Source: Bacteroidota bacterium
GTDB taxonomy: Bacteria > Bacteroidota > Bacteroidia > JABEUT01
Assembly (NCBI GenBank): GCA_013288345.1
Contig: JABDCA010000007.1
Span: 1-64,000 of the forward strand
DNA length: 64,000 bases
Direction: 5' to 3'
A model generated the notes under the pieces. It did no database searches. It was not told where the DNA came from and saw only the letters and a program-made list of their open reading frames with translations. Below, piece by piece: positions 1 to 9,483 of this stretch. The translations under genes and the position numbers were made by a program. Within the stretch, counting starts at the first letter, position 1; each line of letters starts with the position of its first letter.

Positions 1-2
1 CT

Positions 3-677
3 ATCCTTGCCGAATCTTTCCGGTCTATTCGTACCAACCTTCAGTTTATATCCAACGATTCGGAAGCCAAAATAATAGCAATCACCTCTACTATATCGGG
101 TGAAGGAAAAACCTTTGTATCTATTAATCTTGCAGGGTTAATAACCTACTCAGGAAAAAAAGTTATAATACTTGACCTTGATATGCGTAAACCACGTATA
201 CATACTGCCCTTGGTATGGATAATTCAAAAGGCATGAGCACATTGCTTATTGGTAAATATTCACTTGAAGAAACTGTACAGGTGACAGAATTCGAAAATC
301 TGCACGTAATTACCGCTGGCCCTATTCCACCAAACCCGTCGGAGCTGGTAATAAGCAAGGCGATGGATGACTTATTGGAAGTTCTGAAAAAGAAATATGA
401 CTTTATTATTATAGATAATCCGCCTGTAGGCCTGGTAACAGATGGTATTGCTATGCTTCAAAAAGCAGACTACCCTATTTATGTTATGAGGGCCGATTAT
501 TCAAAACGCGAATTCGTTCATTTTGTTGACCGCCTTTATTTTAAAAATCACTTACATAAACTTTCATTTGTATTGAATGGAGTAAACTTAAAACGTAATC
601 CTTATGGTTACGGATATTATGGATACGGATATGGATACGGATATGGTTATGGACATGGAAATTACTACGAAGCATAA
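3..677 (+). CDS. Capsular exopolysaccharide tyrosine autokinase (BY-kinase/Wzc C-terminal domain), 5' truncated by window edge
   Basis: Open from window start in frame 3: ILAESFRSIRTNLQF...STISGEGKTFVSINLA (Walker A-like), VIILDLDMRKPR (Walker A'), FIIIDNPPVG; Tyr-rich C-terminal tail. Confidence 0.9.
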   Translation: MLAESFRSIRTNLQFISNDSEAKIIAITSTISGEGKTFVSINLAGLITYSGKKVIILDLDMRKPRIHTALGMDNSKGMSTLLIGKYSLEETVQVTEFENLHVITAGPIPPNPSELVISKAMDDLLEVLKKKYDFIIIDNPPVGLVTDGIAMLQKADYPIYVMRADYSKREFVHFVDRLYFKNHLHKLSFVLNGVNLKRNPYGYGYYGYGYGYGYGYGHGNYYEA

Positions 678-679
678 TA

Positions 680-1222
680 ATGGAAACAATACAAACACAC
701 ATCAAAGGGCTGTTTATTATACAGCCTAAGGTATTTGAGGATGACAGAGGCTATTTTTATGAACCCTATAACAAAAAGGTTCTTGCTGACATGGGTATCC
801 TTGATGACTTTCAACAGGATAATCAATCTATGTCTCAAAAGGGCGTATTAAGAGGCCTGCATTTTCAAAATCCTCCCTTTGCTCAATCAAAGATGGTAAG
901 AGTAATACAAGGAGCTGTTTGGGATGTGGCAGTTGATATACGCAAAGGCTCGCCTACTTACGGGCAATATTATGGATTGGAATTGAGCGAAAAAAACAAG
1001 ACCATTTTATATATCCCCGAAGGTTTTGCACACGGCTTTAAAACTCTTGAAGACAAAACTGTATTCCTCTATAAATGTTCAAGACTTTATAATAAAGCCT
1101 CTGAGGATTCTATTCGATGGAATGATCCCGATATTAATATACCCTGGAATATTACGGATCCTGTTTTATCAGAAAAAGATAAAAGCGCTCCGCTTTTTAA
1201 AGATTTCAAAAGCCAGTTCTAA
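680..1222 (+). CDS. rfbC: dTDP-4-dehydrorhamnose 3,5-epimerase
   Basis: GLFIIQPKVFEDDRGYFYE, LRGLHFQ, VRVIQGAVWDVAVDIRKGSPTYG, IPEGFAHGF motifs. Confidence 0.93.
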   Translation: METIQTHIKGLFIIQPKVFEDDRGYFYEPYNKKVLADMGILDDFQQDNQSMSQKGVLRGLHFQNPPFAQSKMVRVIQGAVWDVAVDIRKGSPTYGQYYGLELSEKNKTILYIPEGFAHGFKTLEDKTVFLYKCSRLYNKASEDSIRWNDPDINIPWNITDPVLSEKDKSAPLFKDFKSQF

Positions 1223-1233
1223 TATACTATATA

Positions 1234-2304
1234 ATGGCTCTGAACCTACCGCTTTTTTACTTTAGCTATTTTGCATTTGTCTTTGTGTTTTCGGTATTGA
1301 TGAATAGTCTCTTCCTTAAATTTTCAAGGACCTTAGGAATACGCAAAAGTGAAAACATTGTTCGCTTCAGCGACATACATAAACCGGCACTTGGAGGTAT
1401 TACATTTTTTATCACTTTTCTTTTATCACTTATTATTTACTCACTTTTTTTTCAGTCACCTAATGTACTTCTTCACTCTGAAACACTGGGGCTACTTGCT
1501 GTCTGCACCATTGCATTTTTAATGGGGCTTGCTGACGATGCTTATGACACCAACCCACTTCTAAAGTTTTCAGCACAGGTGCTTTGTGGTGTCATACTCA
1601 TTTATTCGCATATTTATATACAACTGTTCGAAAACATTTACCTCGACTACTTTATCACTATGCTTTGGGTAGTTGGCATTATGAATGCAATTAACCTGCT
1701 CGACAATATGGATGCGATAGCATCTATAGCTTCGTTAAATGCTTTGGTTACCATACTATGCCTTTTAGTTATTGGCAAGCAATCTGAATCTGTATTCTTT
1801 ACACTCATATTGGGGACATCATCAGCATTATCGGCATTCCTTTTATTTAACTGGTTCCCGTCAAAAATGTATATGGGTGACACCGGCACTCAATTTCTTG
1901 GTGCCTTTATGGCAGCAGTAAGTATTTTATTTTTATGGGGCACCACACCCGAACCTATGTTGCCGGCTACCAAACGCATTCTATCTGTTTTACTAACCTT
2001 CGCTTTACCTATAATAGATACCACTGTAGTTTTCACAAACCGAATACTAAAAGGTACATCGCCATTTATAGGCGGCAAAGATCATACCACCCACCATCTT
2101 TTTTATATGGGCCTTAAAGAACCGCGCATAGCTGTTTTGTATTCTGCCTATTCCGGCTTGTCACTCCTTTTTGTTGTGTTTATAAATAAATACATACAAA
2201 ACTGGTCTGCGTTATACTGTTCTTTGTTCGCAGCTTATTTCTTTTTATCACTTATAGTTTTCTTTATTATTACACGCATAAAAAAGAAAACTTATGAAGT
2301 TTAG
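1234..2304 (+). CDS. Glycosyltransferase family 4, UDP-GlcNAc:undecaprenyl-phosphate GlcNAc-1-phosphate transferase (WecA/MraY-like)
   Basis: Multi-TM; GLADDAYDTNPLLKF, NAINLLDNMDA, MGDTGTQFLG, GGKDHTTHHL motifs. Confidence 0.9.
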   Translation: MALNLPLFYFSYFAFVFVFSVLMNSLFLKFSRTLGIRKSENIVRFSDIHKPALGGITFFITFLLSLIIYSLFFQSPNVLLHSETLGLLAVCTIAFLMGLADDAYDTNPLLKFSAQVLCGVILIYSHIYIQLFENIYLDYFITMLWVVGIMNAINLLDNMDAIASIASLNALVTILCLLVIGKQSESVFFTLILGTSSALSAFLLFNWFPSKMYMGDTGTQFLGAFMAAVSILFLWGTTPEPMLPATKRILSVLLTFALPIIDTTVVFTNRILKGTSPFIGGKDHTTHHLFYMGLKEPRIAVLYSAYSGLSLLFVVFINKYIQNWSALYCSLFAAYFFLSLIVFFIITRIKKKTYEV

Positions 2305-3496
2305 CCTTCTCAATAAAATATCTCCTGCAGTTAAAAACAGGATTAAAAACATCCTATTTATAGGCGGAAGTGTTGTGCTTTTATCACTGACAATGGAGCT
2401 TCTTAATTCATCTGATAATATCAGCCCTGACAATAATACATTCACACAGACCTATAAAATCTTTTCGGTACCACTACCCGATACAATGAGCTTTGCAGGT
2501 GAAAAAGTACCCATGAATCATTTTGGAATACGGGAGAATCTGGAGCAGGAAATGCTTGTAAATACCTACTGGCAATCTCAAACATTATTAATGCTAAAGC
2601 GTGCCCACCGTTACTTCCCCGCTATTGAACAAATACTTAAAAAGAACGGCATACCCGAAGATTTTAAATTCCTTGCATTAGCCGAAAGCGGATTTAGTTT
2701 CAAAGTTTCTTCGGTAGGTGCATCGGGCTTTTGGCAATTTATGAAACCAACTGCGGAGGCTTATGGATTGGAAATAAACAAAGATGTGGATGAGCGCTAT
2801 AATATGGGAAAAAGTACTGAGGCAGCCTGCCGTTATTTCAAGGAAGCCTATTCAGAGTTTCATAGTTGGACATTAGTGGCTGCATCCTATAATATGGGGC
2901 TTGGTGGCGTTGCACATGAATTGCAAAAGCAAAGGCAGGATAATTATTACGACCTGGAACTAAATACAGAAACAGCAAGGTATGTATATCGTATTCTATC
3001 TTTAAAAGCTTTACTAACATCACCTAAGCAGTACGGCTTTTATCTGAAAAATTCTGAATTGTATAATCAATTGCCAACTTTTATAGCACCTATAGATTCC
3101 ACCATTGGCAACCTTGCTGATTATGCTATAAGCAAGGGCATAAACTACAGGGTACTTAAAATGCTTAACCCATGGTTATTGACTGATAAGCTACCTGATG
3201 CCGATAGGCGTATGTATGCTATTTCACTCCCTGTAAAAAATGTTCCCTTTCTTGACCTTGGAGAATACGTAACCTTTGCCGATAGTACTATGGCTGGGGC
3301 AAATGCAGTAGATACTATTATAAAAAAAGATGAGGCAAAAGGCAAAATAACTGTACATATAGTAAAGGCAGGAGAAGATATAAAATCGATAGCCAAGCAA
3401 TACAACGTATCGGTAGAGCGCCTTTGCGCATGGAACTCAATTAACGATACAACCAAGCTCAAAGCAAAAGATGAGCTTATGATATTTGAACAATAA
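2294..3496 (+). CDS. Lytic transglycosylase (MltD-like SLT domain) with C-terminal LysM
   Basis: GIPEDFKFLALAESGF...GASGFWQFMKPTAEAYGL...AASYNMG; C-terminal HIVKAGEDIKSIAKQYNVSVERLCAWN LysM. Confidence 0.88.
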   Translation: MKFSLLNKISPAVKNRIKNILFIGGSVVLLSLTMELLNSSDNISPDNNTFTQTYKIFSVPLPDTMSFAGEKVPMNHFGIRENLEQEMLVNTYWQSQTLLMLKRAHRYFPAIEQILKKNGIPEDFKFLALAESGFSFKVSSVGASGFWQFMKPTAEAYGLEINKDVDERYNMGKSTEAACRYFKEAYSEFHSWTLVAASYNMGLGGVAHELQKQRQDNYYDLELNTETARYVYRILSLKALLTSPKQYGFYLKNSELYNQLPTFIAPIDSTIGNLADYAISKGINYRVLKMLNPWLLTDKLPDADRRMYAISLPVKNVPFLDLGEYVTFADSTMAGANAVDTIIKKDEAKGKITVHIVKAGEDIKSIAKQYNVSVERLCAWNSINDTTKLKAKDELMIFEQ

Positions 3497-6350
3497 AGTG
3501 AAGCAAGAGATTTTAGAAAGGCCGGCCGATGTTATTTCCGCACAGGAATTTATTGAAGTAATTGGTGCCCGCGAACATAACCTGAAAAACATAAACCTGT
3601 CGATACCCCGAAACAAGCTTGTCGTAATTACAGGTTTAAGCGGTAGCGGTAAATCATCACTTGCATTCGATACTATCTATGCTGAGGGTCAGCGCCGTTA
3701 TATTGAAACCCTATCGGCGTATGCAAGGCAGTTTTTAGGAAGCATGGAACGGCCCGACGTGGATAAAATTGAAGGCCTCAGTCCTGTTATATCTATTGAA
3801 CAAAAAACAGTAAACAAAAACCCGCGTTCAACAGTTGGTACCATTACCGAAATATATGATTTCTTGCGTCTGCTTTTTGCACGTACAGGCGAAGCCTTCT
3901 CGTATGTAACAGGAGAAAAAATGGTAAGGTTTTCCGAAAAACAAATTGTGGACCTTATTATGGAAAGGTTCAATGGACAAAAGCTACAAATACTTGCACC
4001 TGTTGTAAAAGGCCGAAAAGGCCACTACCGTGAACTTTTTGAACAACTGCGTAAAAGTGGTTTTTCCCGCGTGCGTATTGACGGGGATATGAAAGAAATA
4101 AAATCGGGAATGCATACCGACAGGTACAGCATACACGATATTGAAGTACTGATTGACCGGGTTGAAGTGCATGAAGATGCTCAAAAGCGCATTGCCGAAT
4201 CAGTTACACTTGCCATGAAAACCGGTAAAGGAATTATTACCATAATAAGCGAGGATAATAAAGTACATCACTACAGCCGTTTTTTAATGTGCCCTACTTC
4301 AGGAATTTCGTACGACGAGCCTGCACCTAATCTTTTCTCATTCAATTCTCCTTACGGTGCATGCCCTAATTGTAATGGCTTGGGTGAAGTAGCACAAATA
4401 GATGCAAAAAAAATAATACCTGATACGCACAAATCCATTAACGATGGTGCTATTGCACCGGTAGGTAAAAGAAAGGATAACTGGATATTCCGCCAGCTAG
4501 ATGCTATTGGCGAAAAGCATGGTTTCACATTAGATACACCTGTAAGTAAAATACCTGATGAGGCTATACATACAATTTTATATGGCTCAGATGAAATATT
4601 GAAAGTGCGCGAAAGCCTTAACAGTAATGCAACCAGTTACGCACTCAGCTTCGAAGGTATAGTTAACTTTATTGACCGCCAAAGGCAAGATAGCGATGCA
4701 CCAGGCTTGGCAGAATGGGCAGCAGGTTTTATGAACAAGGTTATTTGCCCCGATTGCAAAGGCACACGCCTTAAAAAAGAAGCACTCTACTTTAAAATTG
4801 ATAACAAGAACATAGCCGAACTTGCATCATTAGATATTATAGCTTTATATAATTGGTTTCTTACTATTGAGGAAAAACTTAGTGCAAAGAACAAAGTAAT
4901 AGCCAAGGAAGTTTTAAAAGAGCTTCGCAGCCGTGCCCAATTTTTACTTAATGTAGGGCTCGATTACCTGACCCTTAACCGCAGTTCGCGCACACTATCG
5001 GGTGGAGAAGCACAGCGCATACGCTTAGCAACCCAAATAGGCTCGCAACTGGTGGGTGTGCTATATATACTCGATGAGCCAAGTATAGGCCTGCACCAGC
5101 GCGATAATACTAAACTGATTGATGCATTAAAGCAATTACGAGATATTGGTAACTCGGTAATTGTTGTGGAACATGATAAAGAAATGATGCTGGCATCGGA
5201 CTGGATAATTGATATTGGCCCGGGTACAGGCATGCACGGTGGCAGAGCTGTTGCTGAAGGTACCCCAGCTAAGTTTGTAAAAATGCCCGGCCTTACGGCA
5301 GAATTTCTGCTAGGGAAAAAGCAAATTGCCATACCCGCAAAACGCAGAAAAGGAAGCGGTAAAGAAATAGTATTAAAAGGTGCCAAAGGGCATAACCTTA
5401 AAAACCTTACTGTTCACTTTCCTCTTGGTAAGCTAATATGCGTTACAGGTGTTTCGGGTGGTGGTAAGTCATCGCTCATTAATGAAACCCTTTACCCTAT
5501 TATCAATCACCACCTATACAGGTCAGAGAAAAAACCGTTGGAATATGATTCGATAACCGGAATACAACACATTGACAAAATAATTGAAATTGACCAGGCA
5601 CCTATTGGCAGAACACCTCGTTCGAACCCAGCTACCTATGTAAATGTATTTGCCGATATCCGCAACTTGTTTGCCGCCTTACCCGAAGCTAAAATACGCG
5701 GCTACCAGGCAGGTAGGTTTTCATTCAATGTAAAAGGCGGCAGGTGTGAAACTTGCCAGGGAGCAGGTCTACGCACTATCGAAATGAATTTTTTACCTGA
5801 TGTATATGTAGTTTGCAATGAATGTAACGGCAAGCGCTATAATAGGGAAACACTGGAAGTACGGTTTAAGGGTAAATCTATAAACGATATATTGAACCTT
5901 ACTGTAGAGCAGGCTGTAGATTTCTTTTCTGAAATCCCATCTATATCGCAAAAAATAACAACACTCAACCAAATAGGTTTGGGCTATATTACCCTTGGCC
6001 AATCATCCACTACCCTTTCGGGTGGTGAGGCACAGCGAACCAAATTAGCAACCGAATTATCGAAAAGACAAACCGGTAATACCTTGTATATACTTGACGA
6101 ACCTACTACCGGCCTTCATTTTGAAGATATACGCCTGTTGCTTGATGTGCTGAATAAGCTTGTTGACTATGGCAATACAGTAATTGTTATTGAGCATAAT
6201 TTAGATGTAATAAAGGTAGCCGATCATATTATAGACCTTGGCCCTGAGGGCGGTGCAAAAGGCGGACAAATAATTACCGAAGGCACCCCTGAAGAAATAA
6301 TAAGGAACAAAAAGAGTCATACTGCCGTATACCTGTCTAAAGAGTTATAA
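3486..6350 (+). CDS. uvrA: Excinuclease ABC subunit A
   Basis: 954 aa; two ABC ATPase modules (GLSGSGKSSLAFDT, GVSGGGKSSLINETL), Zn motifs, LSGGEAQRIRLA; TTG start overlaps previous CDS by 11 nt. Confidence 0.97.
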   Translation: MNNKVKQEILERPADVISAQEFIEVIGAREHNLKNINLSIPRNKLVVITGLSGSGKSSLAFDTIYAEGQRRYIETLSAYARQFLGSMERPDVDKIEGLSPVISIEQKTVNKNPRSTVGTITEIYDFLRLLFARTGEAFSYVTGEKMVRFSEKQIVDLIMERFNGQKLQILAPVVKGRKGHYRELFEQLRKSGFSRVRIDGDMKEIKSGMHTDRYSIHDIEVLIDRVEVHEDAQKRIAESVTLAMKTGKGIITIISEDNKVHHYSRFLMCPTSGISYDEPAPNLFSFNSPYGACPNCNGLGEVAQIDAKKIIPDTHKSINDGAIAPVGKRKDNWIFRQLDAIGEKHGFTLDTPVSKIPDEAIHTILYGSDEILKVRESLNSNATSYALSFEGIVNFIDRQRQDSDAPGLAEWAAGFMNKVICPDCKGTRLKKEALYFKIDNKNIAELASLDIIALYNWFLTIEEKLSAKNKVIAKEVLKELRSRAQFLLNVGLDYLTLNRSSRTLSGGEAQRIRLATQIGSQLVGVLYILDEPSIGLHQRDNTKLIDALKQLRDIGNSVIVVEHDKEMMLASDWIIDIGPGTGMHGGRAVAEGTPAKFVKMPGLTAEFLLGKKQIAIPAKRRKGSGKEIVLKGAKGHNLKNLTVHFPLGKLICVTGVSGGGKSSLINETLYPIINHHLYRSEKKPLEYDSITGIQHIDKIIEIDQAPIGRTPRSNPATYVNVFADIRNLFAALPEAKIRGYQAGRFSFNVKGGRCETCQGAGLRTIEMNFLPDVYVVCNECNGKRYNRETLEVRFKGKSINDILNLTVEQAVDFFSEIPSISQKITTLNQIGLGYITLGQSSTTLSGGEAQRTKLATELSKRQTGNTLYILDEPTTGLHFEDIRLLLDVLNKLVDYGNTVIVIEHNLDVIKVADHIIDLGPEGGAKGGQIITEGTPEEIIRNKKSHTAVYLSKEL

Positions 6351-6368
6351 TTTTTTAATAAGCAACGC

Positions 6369-7079
6369 ATGATTAACGACGAAGAACAAATTCAGAAAGC
6401 CTTTCAGGATAAATCGTGGAATGAGGTAAAGGCCACCGATGCCTGGCAGATATTCAGGGTAATGGCCGAGTTTGTAGAAGGCTTTGAGAAAATGGCTAAA
6501 GTGGGCCCGTGTGTATCCATATTTGGTTCGGCACGTACCAAGCCATCGCACCCATACTACAAACTTGCATCTGAAATTGCATTTAAGCTAACCCGCAACG
6601 GTTATGGTGTTATTACGGGTGGTGGCCCGGGTATTATGGAAGGCGCCAACAAAGGCGCTAAAGCAGGCGGTGGCAGATCAGTAGGGCTAAACATTACCTT
6701 ACCTATGGAACAATCGCATAACCCATTTATTGACCATGATAAAATTATAAACTTCGACTACTTTTTTGTACGTAAGGTAATGTTTGTAAAGTATGCACAG
6801 GGCTTTGTAGTTCTGCCGGGTGGCTTTGGTACACTCGATGAATTATTTGAAGCGCTAACTCTTATACAAACAAATAAAGTGGCGCACTTTCCTGTTATAA
6901 TGGTTGGCAAACAATATTGGGAAGGGCTTTTGAAGTGGATTAAAGAAGAAATGATAACCCACGAAAAGAATGCCAGTATTGAGGACCTTGATCTTTTTAA
7001 ACTAGTTGATACCGCTGATGAAGTAGTGGATGCCATCAACCTGTTCTATAGCAAATATGTACTCAAGCCAAACTTCTAA
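6369..7079 (+). CDS. LOG family (TIGR00730) Rossmann-fold protein, putative nucleoside 5'-monophosphate phosphoribohydrolase
   Basis: SIFGSART, TGGGPGIMEGANKGA, VLPGGFGTLDELFE motifs. Confidence 0.88.
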   Translation: MINDEEQIQKAFQDKSWNEVKATDAWQIFRVMAEFVEGFEKMAKVGPCVSIFGSARTKPSHPYYKLASEIAFKLTRNGYGVITGGGPGIMEGANKGAKAGGGRSVGLNITLPMEQSHNPFIDHDKIINFDYFFVRKVMFVKYAQGFVVLPGGFGTLDELFEALTLIQTNKVAHFPVIMVGKQYWEGLLKWIKEEMITHEKNASIEDLDLFKLVDTADEVVDAINLFYSKYVLKPNF

Positions 7080-7122
7080 TCAGTATATTTGTCTGTAACT
7101 ATTGTCAACTTAATATTAAAGC

Positions 7123-8067
7123 ATGCCTAGGCTTTCTGTAATACTTCCGGTTTATAATGAGGCCAAGGGCATCGAATTACTATTCAGCACCCTCGAAAAG
7201 GCTTTAAGCAGCTATAGCTATGAAGTTATTGCTGTAAATGATGGCTCTAAAGATTCATCTTGGGAAGAAATGTGCAAAGGTGCCGCTAAAAACACCGCAT
7301 TTAAACTCATCAACTTAAAACGAAACTTTGGCCAGACTGCGGCTATTAATGCAGGGATACAAGCAGCAACCGGAGAAATATTAATACTTATTGACAGCGA
7401 CCTTGAAAATGACCCCAACGATATACCAAAGCTTTTAGCAAAGATCGATGAAGGGTATGATGTGGTAAGCGGCTGGAGAAAAGACAGGTGGAAAGGGCAG
7501 TTCCTTACCCGAAAAGTACCATCGCTGGCAGCTAATGGCTTAATAAGCAAGATTTCCGGAGTTAAGTTGCACGATTATGGCTGTACACTTAAAGCCTATA
7601 AAAGCGATGTAATAAAAGACGTTCGGCTATATGGCCAAATGCACAGGTTTATACCTGTATTTTGCAAATGGCAGGGTGGCAAAGTAACCGAAATACCTGT
7701 GAACTACCAGCCACGCCTTTATGGTAAAAGTAATTATGGCCTTTTTCGCATCTATAAAGTAATACTCGACCTTATACTTATAAAATTTCTTGATAAATTC
7801 ATGCACCGCCCTATTCACTTTTTTGGTGGCGCGGGTATTTTATCCTTTGTAGTTATGTTACTTACAAGCGGCCTGGCGGTTTACTTTAAAGTTACCGGGC
7901 AAAAAGATTTCATACAAACTCCACTGCCTACAATTTCTGCTATGTTTATGGTGGTAGGGGTATTAATGATACTTATGGGCGTTCTTGCCGAAATGCTAAT
8001 GCGAACTTATTATGAAAGCCAGGATAAATTTCCATTTACAATTAAAGAGAAAATTAATTTCAAATGA
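7123..8067 (+). CDS. Glycosyltransferase family 2 (DPM1/GtrB-like) with C-terminal TM helices
   Basis: LSVILPVYNEAKGIELL, VNDGSKDSS, LIDSDLENDP; two C-terminal TM segments. Confidence 0.88.
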   Translation: MPRLSVILPVYNEAKGIELLFSTLEKALSSYSYEVIAVNDGSKDSSWEEMCKGAAKNTAFKLINLKRNFGQTAAINAGIQAATGEILILIDSDLENDPNDIPKLLAKIDEGYDVVSGWRKDRWKGQFLTRKVPSLAANGLISKISGVKLHDYGCTLKAYKSDVIKDVRLYGQMHRFIPVFCKWQGGKVTEIPVNYQPRLYGKSNYGLFRIYKVILDLILIKFLDKFMHRPIHFFGGAGILSFVVMLLTSGLAVYFKVTGQKDFIQTPLPTISAMFMVVGVLMILMGVLAEMLMRTYYESQDKFPFTIKEKINFK

Positions 8068-8627
8068 AGAAATTAAACCTAGGCTGCGGAATTGATTACA
8101 AAGAAGGCTTTGTAAATGTCGACTTCCATTCCCATATTAAAATTGATATTCAGCACGATTTAAATGTGGTACCCTACCCATTTAAAGATGGGGAATTTGA
8201 TTCTATTCTGGCATCGCATGTGCTGGAACATTTAGATAAGCCATTTGTAATTATGACCGAATTACATCGTATTTTAAAAAAAGATGGCAAGCTTCATATA
8301 AAAGTGCCTCATTTCAGCCGCGGATTTACCCACTCTGAACACAAAGCCGGGTTTGATGTTACATTCCCTTACTACTTCAATCCATCATTTACCAAATCGG
8401 GGTATTATGGGATAGAGTTTCAATTAGAGAAAATGGAATTGCATTATTTCGCTTTTTTTCACCTGCTGCCATATATGGGCGTTGGCAAATTTACAATTAC
8501 TATTATGCGTTTTATTAATGCCATAATCAATTTTTTTGCCAATCTCAGCCCCGCTTTATGTTCAAGGCTTTGGTGTTTTTGGGTAGGTGGTTTTGAAGAA
8601 ATTGAATATATATTTATCAAGAAATAG
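8064..8627 (+). CDS. Class I SAM-dependent methyltransferase
   Basis: KLNLGCGIDYKEGFVNVD, ILASHVLEHLDKP, ELHRILKKDGKLHIKVPH. Confidence 0.8.
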   Translation: MKKLNLGCGIDYKEGFVNVDFHSHIKIDIQHDLNVVPYPFKDGEFDSILASHVLEHLDKPFVIMTELHRILKKDGKLHIKVPHFSRGFTHSEHKAGFDVTFPYYFNPSFTKSGYYGIEFQLEKMELHYFAFFHLLPYMGVGKFTITIMRFINAIINFFANLSPALCSRLWCFWVGGFEEIEYIFIKK

Positions 8628-8628
8628 A

Positions 8629-9453
8629 GTGAGTACTATCGAATCGGGTGATAAAAAAACTGCTGATGCTTTTGCCTCTTCATGGAATAATTTACCCGGC
8701 GGTTCGGTATATACAGTGAGCCAATTTGAAGATTGGTTTGCACCAATTACAAAAGCTGATGTTGTTAATAGAACAATTTTAGAACTGGGCTGCGGTAATG
8801 GCAGCCTTTTGTGCCATATTACTGCATGGCAACCTGCTTCCATTGAGGGTGTTGATCTGGGTGATTCTGTCCTTTCTTGCAAAAAAAACATGAAGCAAAC
8901 AGGCTTTACTAATTTCAAGATTACACAATTCGACCTCACCAAATATACTGGAGTTGGCTGTGATGTAGTTTATTGCATTGGGGTTTTACATCATTTAAAA
9001 AATCCTGTTGAAGGATTTGAATCAGTTTTAAAGAACACGAAACCAGGAGGCAGGTTTCATTGCTGGGTTTATGCAAAAGAAGGCAATGCAGTTGTTATTT
9101 ACATTGTTGACCCTATACGTAAAATCGCATCAAAGCTGCCCTGGTGGTTTACCAAATACCTTATTGCAACACCCTTGGTAGTGCCCTACTTTATTTATGC
9201 CAAAATAATATCACAATCAAAAATATTTAGTGAATTCCCCCTATATGACTACTCATGTTGGATAGCTAAAAGAGATTTTTTATTCTTCAGGCATGTAGCG
9301 TTCGATCAGTTGGTTACCCCCCAAACAGCTTATTTATCTAAAGAAATCATACAGCAATGGCTTCACAAATACCCTGATATAGATAAGAGCAGTACTTATA
9401 TAATTTTCCGTAACGGTAACTCATGGAAATTCGGAGGAAGGAAAAATAAGTGA
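8629..9453 (+). CDS. Class I SAM-dependent methyltransferase
   Basis: ILELGCGNGSLLCHI, YCIGVLHHLKNP, TKPGGRFHCWVYA; GTG start at 8629 avoids the overlap implied by the 8587 ORF start. Confidence 0.8.
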   Translation: MSTIESGDKKTADAFASSWNNLPGGSVYTVSQFEDWFAPITKADVVNRTILELGCGNGSLLCHITAWQPASIEGVDLGDSVLSCKKNMKQTGFTNFKITQFDLTKYTGVGCDVVYCIGVLHHLKNPVEGFESVLKNTKPGGRFHCWVYAKEGNAVVIYIVDPIRKIASKLPWWFTKYLIATPLVVPYFIYAKIISQSKIFSEFPLYDYSCWIAKRDFLFFRHVAFDQLVTPQTAYLSKEIIQQWLHKYPDIDKSSTYIIFRNGNSWKFGGRKNK

Positions 9454-9483
9454 ATAAATACTTAGATTAATTTATAAAGCATT

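Noticed and set aside
4964-5386. 140-aa minus-strand ORF
   Set aside because: Antisense within uvrA.
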